A stretch of 64,000 bases of DNA, from contig NZ_CP145605.1 of the NCBI RefSeq assembly GCF_036884255.1, positions 3,410,001 to 3,474,000 on the forward strand. Reading direction: 5' to 3'. The DNA is from Paenibacillus tundrae (GTDB lineage: Bacteria > Bacillota > Bacilli > Paenibacillales > Paenibacillaceae). Position 1 is the stretch's first letter, and each line of letters begins with the position of its first letter. The translations under genes and the position numbers were made by a program. The notes below the pieces were generated by a model. The model was not told where the DNA came from. It saw nothing but the letters and a program-made list of their open reading frames with translations, and ran no database searches. Positions 8,527 through 16,064 of the stretch are shown here, piece after piece.

Positions 8527-9678
8527 ATGGCGATTCGCTACAGTATTATCATTGCCACCTATAACCGTGCTCATCAAATATCACTCACACTGGCGGCTTT
8601 TGAGGCGCAGACCTATCCCAAGCATTTATTCGAGGTCATCGTTGCTGATGATGGTTCCACAGATGGAACAAAAGAGCAGGTTGAAGGCTTTCAAGCTTCA
8701 TATCCACTGACCTATGTATCGCAGACAGAGCAACGCGGCAGATCTGCTATTCGGAATTTGGGGCTGCAGTATGCCAAAGGATCATACGTCATCTTTTGTG
8801 ATGTTGATTTTCTGGCATTACCTGAATTTATCCGAACCGTGCGACAGTACCATCGTAGAAGCCCCCGAGCTGTGGTTTCTGGCTTTCCACATTCCTTCGG
8901 CGGCTCTTATACCCACTACTATCCAGATTTTTCTCCTGAAGAGAAAGAACACTGTCGTGAGATTCTCACTGCATCAAATTCATGGCGTCCTGAACTAGAT
9001 GCTGCAAGTGAAATCACTCCGTTGGTTACACCAGCAGATATTATGCATCATACAGATACTTTGTCCCGTGTCGTTTTCCCATCCAAAATGCCGCCTGGTG
9101 TCATCAAACAATTTGCCAGCACAGATGTCGCTCCTTGGATGATATTTGTTACTCGGTGTGTATCCGTTCGGCGTAGTCTACTGAATCGGGTTGGAGGGTT
9201 CAACGAAAGGTTCATACTTTATGGGCTGGAGGACTGGGATTTAGGTTATAGATTGCACCGATTGAAAGTACCCTTTTATTGCATGAAAGAAGTCGTGGGC
9301 TATCATCAGGAGCATCCAACCCATTTCCGGGGAGATGTACTAAACACAGAAAACCTTCGAATTATGTTGGAGACCTACGGCCTTCATGATTCTGCACTGA
9401 ACTTATTTACCGTAGTACCTCCATCAGATGATTTGGAAACCTACAAAAATACACTGCGGGTTTTGCGTAACGGGCTTCGGTACAGAGCAACACGTTCTTC
9501 TGCAAGGTTGCTAAAGAGAACATTACGAATTGCAGCCAAGCAATTCTTACTCCAAAACGATACAGAGGCATACAAAAAATCTTTAGCTAAAATACAGCGA
9601 AGAGCAAGAGGCCGGAAAAGCCGAGTGGCTCGTGTTTTGCGAGATATCGTACAGAGAGCTGAACAAGCAAAGAATTAG
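8527..9678 (+). CDS. Family 2 glycosyltransferase
   Basis: 383 residues with the GT-A fold of family 2. Residues 5-14 (YSIIIATYNR) begin the nucleotide-sugar domain, VADDGS at 39-44 is the first Asp pair, and CDVDF at 91-95 carries the DxD-like metal site. EDWDLGYRLH near residue 237 matches the conserved ED motif of the acceptor/base region. A basic C-terminal tail (RRARGRKSRVARVLR) follows. The sugar and acceptor cannot be inferred. GGGAGGAAAGATT precedes the ATG. It is isolated, without neighbouring polysaccharide genes. Confidence 0.9.
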   Translation: MAIRYSIIIATYNRAHQISLTLAAFEAQTYPKHLFEVIVADDGSTDGTKEQVEGFQASYPLTYVSQTEQRGRSAIRNLGLQYAKGSYVIFCDVDFLALPEFIRTVRQYHRRSPRAVVSGFPHSFGGSYTHYYPDFSPEEKEHCREILTASNSWRPELDAASEITPLVTPADIMHHTDTLSRVVFPSKMPPGVIKQFASTDVAPWMIFVTRCVSVRRSLLNRVGGFNERFILYGLEDWDLGYRLHRLKVPFYCMKEVVGYHQEHPTHFRGDVLNTENLRIMLETYGLHDSALNLFTVVPPSDDLETYKNTLRVLRNGLRYRATRSSARLLKRTLRIAAKQFLLQNDTEAYKKSLAKIQRRARGRKSRVARVLRDIVQRAEQAKN

Positions 9679-9794
9679 AGAAAAGCAACCGACCTAAATC
9701 TTTTGCCATGGGATGGGAATACGGAAGGCATCTAATTTTGACATAAGCTTGCCAACAGAGCAGTAGGCTTGTGCATTGTAACATCACGGACCAA

Positions 9795-9830
9795 AACGCG
9801 CCTTAGTTCTTATAGAGTTTAAGGCGCGTT
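9795..9830. terminator. Strong hairpin after the glycosyltransferase
   Basis: AACGCGCCTTA pairs perfectly with TAAGGCGCGTT across a 14-base loop. No T run follows on the plus strand; four T follow on the minus strand. It may be a weak terminator in either direction. Confidence 0.5.
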
Positions 9831-9951
9831 AAGGAGCGTATGTTTAGAACGATAAGTACATATAAATCATGACTTCAATGTAACTTCAGTGCTCCCCTGG
9901 TTTTTATAAATTAACTTTTCCCGATTTGAGGCCGTATTAGTTATCGGGTAA

Positions 9952-10384
9952 TTAAATTGTCTCTTTGGATATCGTCCCGAAATATTCTTCAACTACCTCA
10001 CGGAATTCGAGAGCAGCAGGTATAAATCCCTTCGATTTGCATATAGAATCCACCGGATCACGAGTACCGTAGCCTCTTTTTACACCAACAAAACATTCAT
10101 CTCTTAGCTCAGTCAAAGATATGCTGTTTCGGTCAGCAAGCCGATGCCCTTTTGGAACATCTACAAGAATCGGATCGATGAACATGATCTGACATTCATT
10201 GTCTTTCCCCCTTATAGGAGGTGAGGACAAGCAAAAATCAACCTCTCCTCTATGAAGAAGCGTAACCATTTCCTGCGTGGTGAGCATTTGCACATGAAAT
10301 TGGATATCGGGTGCTTGTTCCGAAACTCTCGAAGAATCTGAGGCAATGTGCTTGCGGTGTTCACATGTTCTTTAACATCATTCC
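9952..10384 (-). pseudogene. LysR-family regulator remnant (frameshifted, truncated at both ends)
   Basis: The minus strand reads the LysR substrate-binding domain in two frames. A segment containing NTASTLPQILREFRNKHP is followed, after a one-base shift at about 10305-10312, by DIQFHVQMLTTQEM, HRGEVDFCLSS, VDVPKGHRLADR and VGVKRGYGTRD. The N-terminal helix-turn-helix and roughly the last third of the effector domain are absent. A 113-codon open piece remains (10293-9952) but lacks a DNA-binding part, so it is not expected to work as a regulator. Confidence 0.75.
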
Positions 10385-10420
10385 TTAAAAATCAAGCAAG
10401 ATGTTATGTTTCCTAAGACA

Positions 10421-10460
10421 AAAGATAGCTGAACCTTTTATGGTTTAGCTATCTTTTTTT
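10421..10460. terminator. Bidirectional terminator at the lipoprotein 3' end
   Basis: AAAGATAGCT(g)AACC...GGTT(t)AGCTATCTTT forms a long stem with T-rich runs on both strands. It overlaps the last codons of the lipoprotein gene. Confidence 0.75.
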
Positions 10461-11214
10461 CATTTATTAGAGAAAATTCAATTTTACCCGCAGTAAACAT
10501 TTTGGTAGCACTGTCATATTTATAATACACCGTTAAGGAACAAACATATTCACCTATGCCAACACTTCCATCTACTTTAGCAACAATTTTGTTACTGACC
10601 ACGTTATAGTCAACAACACCACCGAAATTCAATTCGTTCTTGTACTCAAAATCGGGGTCGCCTTCGTGCACTAACTCATGTTGCTTGTCACCAATCTTAA
10701 CTGTCACAGTTAATGCCCCTTTGTTATTCTGAACAATAGTTTCAACAGCTTCTGCTATGATCTCTAAAGGGTCTTCAATATTAATTTCAGACAGATCATC
10801 TGACTTTACAACATGGATCTCTTCCAGGTAAACTCCTGGACTTCTATTTTTGAAAACTGTTATAACTGCTTCCTCTGTTCCATCATCTGTAACATCATCA
10901 AAGTAGACTTGAGGTTTATATCCTTCTACAGCTGGAAACGTCCAATCAAAGTCCTTCGTTTTACCATTGAGTTCTAATGTAGTGCCTTGAACTTCATTAT
11001 CTTTTTCATTAATTGCAAACAATCTAACTTTATCATCATCCGAACTCTGAATTAGTTTTTCATTTAAGTCTGATCCTTGTTCCGGCTGAGTTGTTACTTG
11101 TATAAACGAAGACTCTCCAGAACCTTGCGTATATGTTTCAGGCTTATCTGACCCACATCCTGAAAGCAGAACAACACTCAACAGCATTACCACTCCAAGC
11201 TCTTTTTTCAACAC
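10438..11214 (-). CDS. Lipoprotein, unknown function
   Basis: 258 residues. The N-terminus MLKKELGVVMLLSVVLLSGC is a lipoprotein signal with an LSGC lipobox, so the mature protein begins at Cys20 and is anchored on the outer face of the membrane. The body is acidic and beta-rich, with an apparent VYFDDVTDDGTEEAVITVFK segment like the FG-GAP/VCBS-type calcium-loop motifs of surface proteins. The start is GTG with GAGGGGA upstream. I do not recognise a named family. It is the last gene of its own transcript, ending in a terminator. Confidence 0.75.
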   Translation of the reverse strand: MLKKELGVVMLLSVVLLSGCGSDKPETYTQGSGESSFIQVTTQPEQGSDLNEKLIQSSDDDKVRLFAINEKDNEVQGTTLELNGKTKDFDWTFPAVEGYKPQVYFDDVTDDGTEEAVITVFKNRSPGVYLEEIHVVKSDDLSEINIEDPLEIIAEAVETIVQNNKGALTVTVKIGDKQHELVHEGDPDFEYKNELNFGGVVDYNVVSNKIVAKVDGSVGIGEYVCSLTVYYKYDSATKMFTAGKIEFSLINEKKIAKP

Positions 11215-11503
11215 TATATTCCCCTCTCATCTAGCACCTAGGAGAAATTATATCAGCGCGACTGAGTTTATGAATGACATAAAATTAACAATTTTTACTC
11301 ATTAAGTTAAAATTAGCAGTGTGAATTGCTCTTGTACCCGTAATCGTGAACAGTAAATTAATTCTTTTTGATGTAGTTTGCCGTCAATTTCGCTAACAAA
11401 TTTTTTGTGGAATCTGCTATCTTTGGATGAACTATTTTTGCCCGTTAGTTGAATGGCACTATGCGCCCTCGTCTATTTCCTTTAAAAACAATTGTCTGAG
11501 CAT
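11215..11503. other. Intergenic gap between lipoprotein and lasso transcript end
   Basis: About 290 AT-rich bases. It contains CCCGTTAGTTGAAT near 11440, a fragment of the intergenic repeat family seen at 1138 and 4598. No coding frame is supported. Confidence 0.4.
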
Positions 11504-11534
11504 CAAAAAAAGCCGCCCACAGGCGACCTTTTGA
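11504..11534 (-). terminator. Terminator of the lasso precursor transcript
   Basis: On the minus strand GTCGCC-TGTG-GGCGGC forms a stem followed by seven T. It lies about 80 bases beyond the stop of the small gene at 11617-11754. Confidence 0.75.
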
Positions 11535-11616
11535 GCAAGAATACGATTTTCAACTTGAAGTATGATCTAGATCTAGTAAGTACATTGGAGGCTGTTATAA
11601 CTCTTAAGTATCATGA

Positions 11617-11754
11617 TCAGGACGCTGGATCATATAGTTCTGCATCATGTTCGGTGACCCAATCAATTTGCCTGAATCCAAGGCCAGCATTCGTTTGCTG
11701 CACATCTAGCACCTCTAATTCAGGTGCTTGCCAAGGCGCTTTTTTCGTTTCAAT
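11617..11754 (-). CDS. Paeninodin-type lasso peptide precursor (orphan)
   Basis: 45 codons with no ATG. The leader contains W8-x2-P11-x-L13 (WQAPELEVLDVQQT), the motif by which the lasso leader is recognised, and Thr21 occupies the -2 position before cleavage. The predicted 23-residue core begins AGLGFRQID, so the Ala1 amine can close on Asp9 to give a nine-residue ring as in paeninodin; the tail continues WVTEHDAELYDPAS. AGGAGG lies nine bases before an in-frame ATT. A TTG at 11753 with the same ribosome site is one frame off, and would be in frame if the A6 run at 11741-11746 (T6 on the plus strand) were A7. It has its own promoter and terminator. No lasso cyclase, protease, recognition protein, kinase or ABC exporter is within the window. 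Confident as a precursor by family; expression and maturation are unknown. Confidence 0.78.
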   Translation of the reverse strand: METKKAPWQAPELEVLDVQQTNAGLGFRQIDWVTEHDAELYDPAS

Positions 11755-11807
11755 CGGTCGTTCCCTCCTTTCTACACAAACTGAAACCGAGACGCGAGCA
11801 CTTTTTA

Positions 11808-11861
11808 AGATACGTAATGTATCTCAATGAAAATTATATGACACAATACGTATCTAAGCAA
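11808..11861 (-). promoter_or_regulatory. Promoter and dyad of the lasso precursor gene
   Basis: On the minus strand TTGCTT (11861-11856), a 17-base spacer and TATAAT (11838-11833) form a near-consensus vegetative promoter. AGATACGTA occupies the spacer half next to the -35 box (11855-11847), and its exact complement TACGTATCT lies downstream of the start point (11816-11808). This 9-bp inverted repeat brackets the -10 box as an operator would. Confidence 0.7.
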
Positions 11862-11946
11862 ACAACCTATTTCATCCTTTTCTCTGGGTTATATGCTTTC
11901 TCCTTATCATTATTTAAAGAGTAATATAATATTGATTTCAATGACT

Positions 11947-12663
11947 CTATTTTACACAATGAAAAATAAAAGATCGATTTTTAGAATTAGCATGTTTAAA
12001 TTCCCAATCGCCATATGTTTTAATTTCCGAAAACCCTGTTCGTTTCAGCGATTCATCTAATTCTCCTTGATTTCGGAATCTTATCTGCATTTTCTCATGA
12101 ACGAGGACTTCGTCTGTTTTTGCATTTTTCACAGTTTCATAAAATGTATAGATGTCTCCCTCAAACCCTTCATATTCTGTATAGATCTCAAGAGGGTCTC
12201 CACTTAACATATCTTTGGCTAAGTCAGGAGTCTTGTCCTTCTCCCACTCTTCCCACACTTTTACCAAAGGGTTTCTAATATCAAAAATAAAGTGACCGCC
12301 AACTTTTAGGGATCGGAATACGTCTGAGATTACTTTCTTCCAACTATCATCGGTAAGAAATACCTGTGCAACATTGGCAGTCATGACAACCGCGTCATAG
12401 GTATTGATTTGTAAATTTGAGCTATCTCCTACAATCCAATTCACATTGCCTGAATTATCTTTAATTCTTGCCACTTCAATCGCTTCTTCATGGGGATCAA
12501 TAGCTGTAATTGTATAACCGTACTGAATAAGATGAGTAGTCCATCTTCCTGTTCCGCAGCCTAAATCAACTATAGACTCTATTTTTAATCTCTTTAACAA
12601 TGCTAGGAAAAATTCGTCGTCTCTTCCCCAATGGTTAATCTGGTCATATACGATAGGAATCAT
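11947..12663 (-). CDS. Class I SAM-dependent methyltransferase
   Basis: 238 residues. The Rossmann methyltransferase signature VDLGCGTGRW is at about residues 33-42 (motif I), followed by ITAIDPHEEAI (motif II, ribose-binding acid) and YDAVVMTANVAQVF (motif IV). The C-terminal half (FYETVKNAKTDEVLVHEKMQ, RFRNQGELDESLKRTGF) is the usual SmtA/UbiE-type cap. The substrate is unknown. It is upstream of and co-directional with the lasso precursor, but nearly 200 bases, the precursor's own promoter and no obvious shared transcript separate them, so participation in lasso tailoring is only a possibility. Confidence 0.85.
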   Translation of the reverse strand: MIPIVYDQINHWGRDDEFFLALLKRLKIESIVDLGCGTGRWTTHLIQYGYTITAIDPHEEAIEVARIKDNSGNVNWIVGDSSNLQINTYDAVVMTANVAQVFLTDDSWKKVISDVFRSLKVGGHFIFDIRNPLVKVWEEWEKDKTPDLAKDMLSGDPLEIYTEYEGFEGDIYTFYETVKNAKTDEVLVHEKMQIRFRNQGELDESLKRTGFSEIKTYGDWEFKHANSKNRSFIFHCVK

Positions 12664-12744
12664 AAATTTATTTCCCGCTTTCTATAGCATTTGTACTAGT
12701 TCACTTATTTTGTTAATTAGTTGCTTTCATGGGGCATAGTTTAG

Positions 12745-13164
12745 CTACTTTAATATGTTTTCAGAGATGTTGTCTTTCACTTCAGTCGTCCAATCTCGTC
12801 GATATCTTCCCTTCTCTAACTTCATGTCAATAAGATCAACGACCTGTTGCAGAGAGATGATTTGCTCCATAATATTTTCCCGGTGCCTCTTGAAGAGTTC
12901 CACTAACTCAGGATATTCTGCGGGATCAGCATCGGAGGAGACTCCTAGAAATGGACGTATTTCATCCAGTGACATTCCCGTTTTTTTCAGACAAGATAAC
13001 AGCCTAATCATATCAATATCCTCCTGTCCGTAAACACGATGCCCATTGCCCTTCCGTTCAGCCCGAGGGAGTAGCGAAATCTTTTCATAGTATCGAATCG
13101 TATCTTCAGATATGCCTGTATGCGTGGCAATTTGTTTTATCGTAAAAGTCTGAGCTTCCTTCAT
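12745..13164 (-). CDS. MerR-family transcriptional regulator
   Basis: 139 residues with the MerR winged helix: FTIKQIATHTGISEDTIRYY (residues 7-26) and a wing containing GHRVYGQEDI, then a long dimerisation helix. No cysteine metal-binding C-terminus, so the inducer is likely an organic or redox signal, as in YyaN/AdhR-like members that sit by SDR or alcohol dehydrogenase genes. It is divergent from the SDR gene, and both promoters have the 19-base spacer MerR proteins untwist, so it is expected to activate the SDR gene and control itself. Confidence 0.92.
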   Translation of the reverse strand: MKEAQTFTIKQIATHTGISEDTIRYYEKISLLPRAERKGNGHRVYGQEDIDMIRLLSCLKKTGMSLDEIRPFLGVSSDADPAEYPELVELFKRHRENIMEQIISLQQVVDLIDMKLEKGRYRRDWTTEVKDNISENILK

Positions 13165-13199
13165 TCTATCCCCTCCCGTGAGGATTGAGTTTATTTCGC

Positions 13200-13230
13200 A
13201 TTATACATCTTGATACTGGCTCCAAGTCAA
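13200..13230 (-). promoter_or_regulatory. merR promoter with 19-base spacer
   Basis: On the minus strand TTGACT (13230-13225), 19 bases and TATAAT (13205-13200). The spacer begins TGGAGCCAGTATCAAG, a degenerate version of the perfect dyad in the facing promoter. Spacing of 19 is diagnostic for MerR-type control. Confidence 0.7.
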
Positions 13231-13267
13231 CTCTCTGATTCTTTGGGAAATTTTTAATTTTTCCATC

Positions 13268-13298
13268 TTGACTTGGAGTCGACTCCAAGTTATATAGT
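13268..13298 (+). promoter_or_regulatory. SDR promoter with MerR operator
   Basis: TTGACT (13268-13273), 19 bases and TATAGT (13293-13298) enclose the perfect 20-base palindrome ACTTGGAGTCGACTCCAAGT at 13271-13290. This is the textbook MerR-activated promoter layout. Confidence 0.82.
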
Positions 13299-13340
13299 AT
13301 GCCTCGTTAGCAATTGCTCTAAATGAGGAGGAAACACGCA

Positions 13341-14222
13341 ATGAATAAGAGCCACAGTGAAAATATCGCCGCCATATCGGGGGCAAGTGCAGGGATCGGA
13401 CTAGCCTTAACCCGTAAATTTCTATTGGAAGACTGGCAAGTGATTGCGATCATTCGCTCAGACTTCCCAGCGGACGACACACTAATCCAAGAAGCAGTCC
13501 ATACGGGTAGGCTACGCATTTATAAAACGAAGGATCTATCTGACTACGCCAGCTTAATGCGACTGATTGAAGAAATAAAAAGCAATGAGCAGCGGATTGA
13601 TATTTTGTTTAATAACGCCGGAGGCTCTTTTCCCACACTGAGCTATTCCAAACAAGGACGTGAAATTCATTACGAGCTAATGACAGTCGTTCCGTACATT
13701 ATTCTGATGGAATTGAAGGAACTTATAAAAAAGGGACACTTAAAAACGGTGATCAACACCTCATCGGAAGCGATTAAATTTACAAGAAAATTCACTATTC
13801 AAACCCTTGAGCACCCTAAAGTCTTTCGCAAGCTAATCGGTCCCTATGCCACGTCTAAGTTAGCACTTTCACTGTGGACCCAAGCCATCGCACCACAACT
13901 CGCCCAGGAGAATATCAAGATCCGTAGCGTTGACCCTGGCAGTACCAATACACTAAGGAAAGAAACCAGATCTGGATTACCTTTATTGGTTCTTCCATTA
14001 ATGAAGTTATTTTTTTCTCCCCCGGCTCACGGTGCCAGCAGGCTTTATGAAGCTGCTTTGGGACAACACCAGAATGAAACCGGCGTGTTTTTGATAAAAG
14101 GTAAGATTACGGAATTAAAATTCAAAGAGCAAGCGAAGAATGTCCTGAAAAGGATCAATGAGATTTACGAACATGAGTACGGTTACTATCCTGAAGCCAC
14201 ACATGTCTTAGATCAAAAGTAA
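13341..14222 (+). CDS. Short-chain dehydrogenase/reductase
   Basis: 293 residues of the SDR superfamily. GASAGIG at residues 14-20 is the NAD(P) glycine motif, NNAG at 91-94 stabilises the fold, Ser141/142 and Y169-x3-K173 (YATSK) form the catalytic set. The ATG at 13341 is chosen because AGGAGG lies nine bases upstream; a longer frame starts inside that ribosome site. An Arg (R39) after the second strand suggests NADPH. Substrate unknown. The gene is activated, by inference, by the divergent MerR protein. Confidence 0.9.
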   Translation: MNKSHSENIAAISGASAGIGLALTRKFLLEDWQVIAIIRSDFPADDTLIQEAVHTGRLRIYKTKDLSDYASLMRLIEEIKSNEQRIDILFNNAGGSFPTLSYSKQGREIHYELMTVVPYIILMELKELIKKGHLKTVINTSSEAIKFTRKFTIQTLEHPKVFRKLIGPYATSKLALSLWTQAIAPQLAQENIKIRSVDPGSTNTLRKETRSGLPLLVLPLMKLFFSPPAHGASRLYEAALGQHQNETGVFLIKGKITELKFKEQAKNVLKRINEIYEHEYGYYPEATHVLDQK

Positions 14223-14325
14223 GTTGTTTATCATTTCATTAGTCAACCACATGGACTTCAAGATATTCAGCTAAATCTATCTGGTATGTTGTTAACTAAA
14301 GGAGTACCCGCACTAAAACATGCAC

Positions 14326-14354
14326 TTGCAAATATAAACCGATCGGTTTATACT
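14326..14354 (+). promoter_or_regulatory. TetR-type promoter-operator 1
   Basis: TTGCAA (14326-14331), 17 bases and TATACT (14349-14354), with the perfect 20-base palindrome TATAAACCGATCGGTTTATA at 14333-14352 filling the spacer. An identical palindrome stands in front of the DUF1348/TetR operon. A bound repressor here would block polymerase. Confidence 0.82.
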
Positions 14355-14385
14355 AATACAAACGGTATACGAAGTGAGGCGATAA

Positions 14386-14448
14386 ATGAACAATCCTTTT
14401 CATGTTTCTGAGCCAAATAACTTGTGTATAAAAAAATATAACAACTAA
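14386..14448 (+). CDS. Possible 20-residue leader peptide
   Basis: ATG at 14386, preceded by GTGAGGCGATAA, opens a 20-codon frame (MNNPFHVSEPNN...) whose TAA lies just before the hydrolase ribosome site. Its first bases resemble the start of the DUF1348 gene (MNNLTPPF), so it may be the stub left by duplication of that promoter region and not a functional peptide. Confidence 0.3.
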   Translation: MNNPFHVSEPNNLCIKKYNN

Positions 14449-14462
14449 TGGAGGTATTTATC

Positions 14463-15299
14463 ATGGCCAAAGTAAATGTAGGTACAGAGAATGAACAACC
14501 AATTGAACTGTATTATGAGGATCATGGTGCGGGAAAACCAATTATTCTGATTCATGGCTGGCCTTTGAGTGGACGATCCTGGGAGAAGCAAGTTCCAGCC
14601 CTGATTGAAGCGGGCTACCGTGTGATCACATATGACCGTCGTGGATTCGGTCAGTCTTCTCAACCTTGGGATGGTTATGACTATGATACCTTTGCTTCGG
14701 ATTTGCATAAATTGATTTTGCACCTTGATCTGCATGATGCCACATTAGTCGGATTCTCCATGGGTGGCGGCGAAGTTGCACGTTATGTGGGAACCTACGG
14801 AACAGAACGCGTTACTAAAGCTGTATTTGCGGGAGCAGTTCCTCCTTATCTCTATATAACCGAAGACAATCCTCAAGGAGGATTGGATGATGCAACGATT
14901 GCCGAATTCCAAAATGGGGTAAAAACCGATCGTCTAGCATTCCTGGATGGTTTTACAAGCAACTTTTTCGCTGCTGGAGACCGTACAGACCTTGTGAGCG
15001 AACCATTCCGTATCTATAACCGTGATATTGCAGCTCTGGCTTCACCTAAAGGCACATTGGATTGTATTGCTGCCTTTGCCCTTACTGATTTCCGTCAGGA
15101 CCTGGAGAAATTCAACATTCCAACACTGGTTATCCATGGCGATTCCGATGCCATCGTGCCTTTGGAGGTAAGTGGACAACGTACTCATGAATCCATTCCT
15201 GGCAGCCGTCTCGTCGTTGTCGAAGGTGGACCACACGGATTTAATGCGACGCATTCTGAACAATTTAATGCAGCATTGATCGAATTTTTGCAGGGTTAA
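14463..15299 (+). CDS. Alpha/beta hydrolase, non-heme chloroperoxidase/arylesterase type
   Basis: 278 residues. The oxyanion segment LIHGWPLSGRSWEKQ (residues 29-43), YDRRGFGQSS (57-66), nucleophile elbow GFSMGGGEV (Ser99), acid Asp229 in HGDSDAIVP and base His258 in GGPHGF give a full catalytic triad. This pattern is that of cofactor-free haloperoxidases/perhydrolases, which act as esterases. ATG at 14463 follows GGAGGTATTTATC; the frame's earlier ATG overlaps this ribosome site. Controlled by the TetR operator upstream. Confidence 0.9.
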   Translation: MAKVNVGTENEQPIELYYEDHGAGKPIILIHGWPLSGRSWEKQVPALIEAGYRVITYDRRGFGQSSQPWDGYDYDTFASDLHKLILHLDLHDATLVGFSMGGGEVARYVGTYGTERVTKAVFAGAVPPYLYITEDNPQGGLDDATIAEFQNGVKTDRLAFLDGFTSNFFAAGDRTDLVSEPFRIYNRDIAALASPKGTLDCIAAFALTDFRQDLEKFNIPTLVIHGDSDAIVPLEVSGQRTHESIPGSRLVVVEGGPHGFNATHSEQFNAALIEFLQG

Positions 15300-15344
15300 A
15301 TTTAATTCGACTGATGATTTTAGCAAAAAAGAACATATTGAGAG

Positions 15345-15388
15345 AAAAAGCAGTGCGCCTCCTATTGAGGAGGATGTCCTGCTTTTTC
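15345..15388 (+). terminator. Rho-independent terminator
   Basis: AAAAAGCAG pairs with CTGCTTTTT, with an inner CCTCCT/AGGAGG pairing, followed by T residues. It ends the hydrolase transcript and separates it from the second TetR promoter. Confidence 0.75.
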
Positions 15389-15540
15389 ATTATTTCATAG
15401 GATATGCATAGGAAGAATGAACACCCTCTTCAGCATTGGTAATACACAAAAAAAGCCACTATGCATAGGATTGATGGCTACTTGGTACATTATGAATCTG
15501 AACCGATATTCAAAATTGATATTGAATTCGGAATGTAAAC

Positions 15541-15569
15541 TTGCATTTATAAACCGATCGGTTTATACT
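15541..15569 (+). promoter_or_regulatory. TetR-type promoter-operator 2
   Basis: TTGCAT, 17 bases, TATACT, with the same 20-base palindrome TATAAACCGATCGGTTTATA at 15548-15567. The following bases (TACTGATACAAACAGTA) also match the first copy. This should drive the DUF1348, TetR and DinB genes under autoregulation. Confidence 0.82.
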
Positions 15570-15602
15570 GATACAAACAGTACAGAAAGCGAGGAAAATG
15601 TA

Positions 15603-16064
15603 ATGAATAATCTAACTCCCCCATTCACTCTTGAGACAGCAATCCAAAAAACTCGTATGGCAGAAGACAGCTGGAATAGCCGAGACCCTCAGCGCGTCTC
15701 ACTTGTGTACACTGAGGATTGTTATTGGAGAAATCGGAGCGAATTTATAACAGGCCGCCAAGAAATCGTTTCTTTACTAACTAGAAAATGGGCCAAAGAA
15801 CTGGACTACCGCCTGATCAAGGAGCTTTGGTCATTTACGGATAACCGTATTGCGGTTAGGTTCGCATATGAATGGCGTGATGATAGTGGTAATTGGTTCA
15901 GATCGTATGGAAACGAGAATTGGGAATTCGCTGACGACGGCTTGATGCAACGTAGATTTGCTTCGATTAATGACATGCCGATCAAGGAAGAGGAACGAAA
16001 GTTCCATTGGCCTCTCGGTACACGTCCCGCTGACCATCCAAGCCTAAGTGAGTTAGGCCTATGA
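15603..16064 (+). CDS. DUF1348 / NTF2-like (SnoaL-fold) protein
   Basis: 153 residues of the nuclear-transport-factor-2-like fold, DUF1348 branch. The pattern includes [29 protein letters not shown] and [12 protein letters not shown], ending [16 protein letters not shown]. The start at 15603 lies below promoter 2 and after GCGAGGAAAATGTA; a frame running back to 15417 would cover the promoter and is rejected. Function is unknown; such proteins are often found with haloperoxidase-like hydrolases. Its stop overlaps the TetR start (ATGA), implying translational coupling. Confidence 0.85.
   Translation: MNNLTPPFTLETAIQKTRMAEDSWNSRDPQRVSLVYTEDCYWRNRSEFITGRQEIVSLLTRKWAKELDYRLIKELWSFTDNRIAVRFAYEWRDDSGNWFRSYGNENWEFADDGLMQRRFASINDMPIKEEERKFHWPLGTRPADHPSLSELGL

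Noticed and set aside
11492..11830. Plus-strand 112-codon frame across the lasso gene
   Set aside because: TTG start without a good ribosome site, low-complexity Ser/Thr/Cys composition, and it is antisense to the much better supported lasso precursor with promoter and terminator.
11947..12663. Methyltransferase as lasso tailoring enzyme
   Set aside because: Generic class I fold, about 190 bases away, with a separate promoter before the lasso gene; no evidence for a shared transcript.
15417..15602. N-terminal extension of the DUF1348 protein
   Set aside because: It would translate through promoter-operator 2; the ATG at 15603 lies below the promoter with a suitable ribosome site and gives the usual family length.
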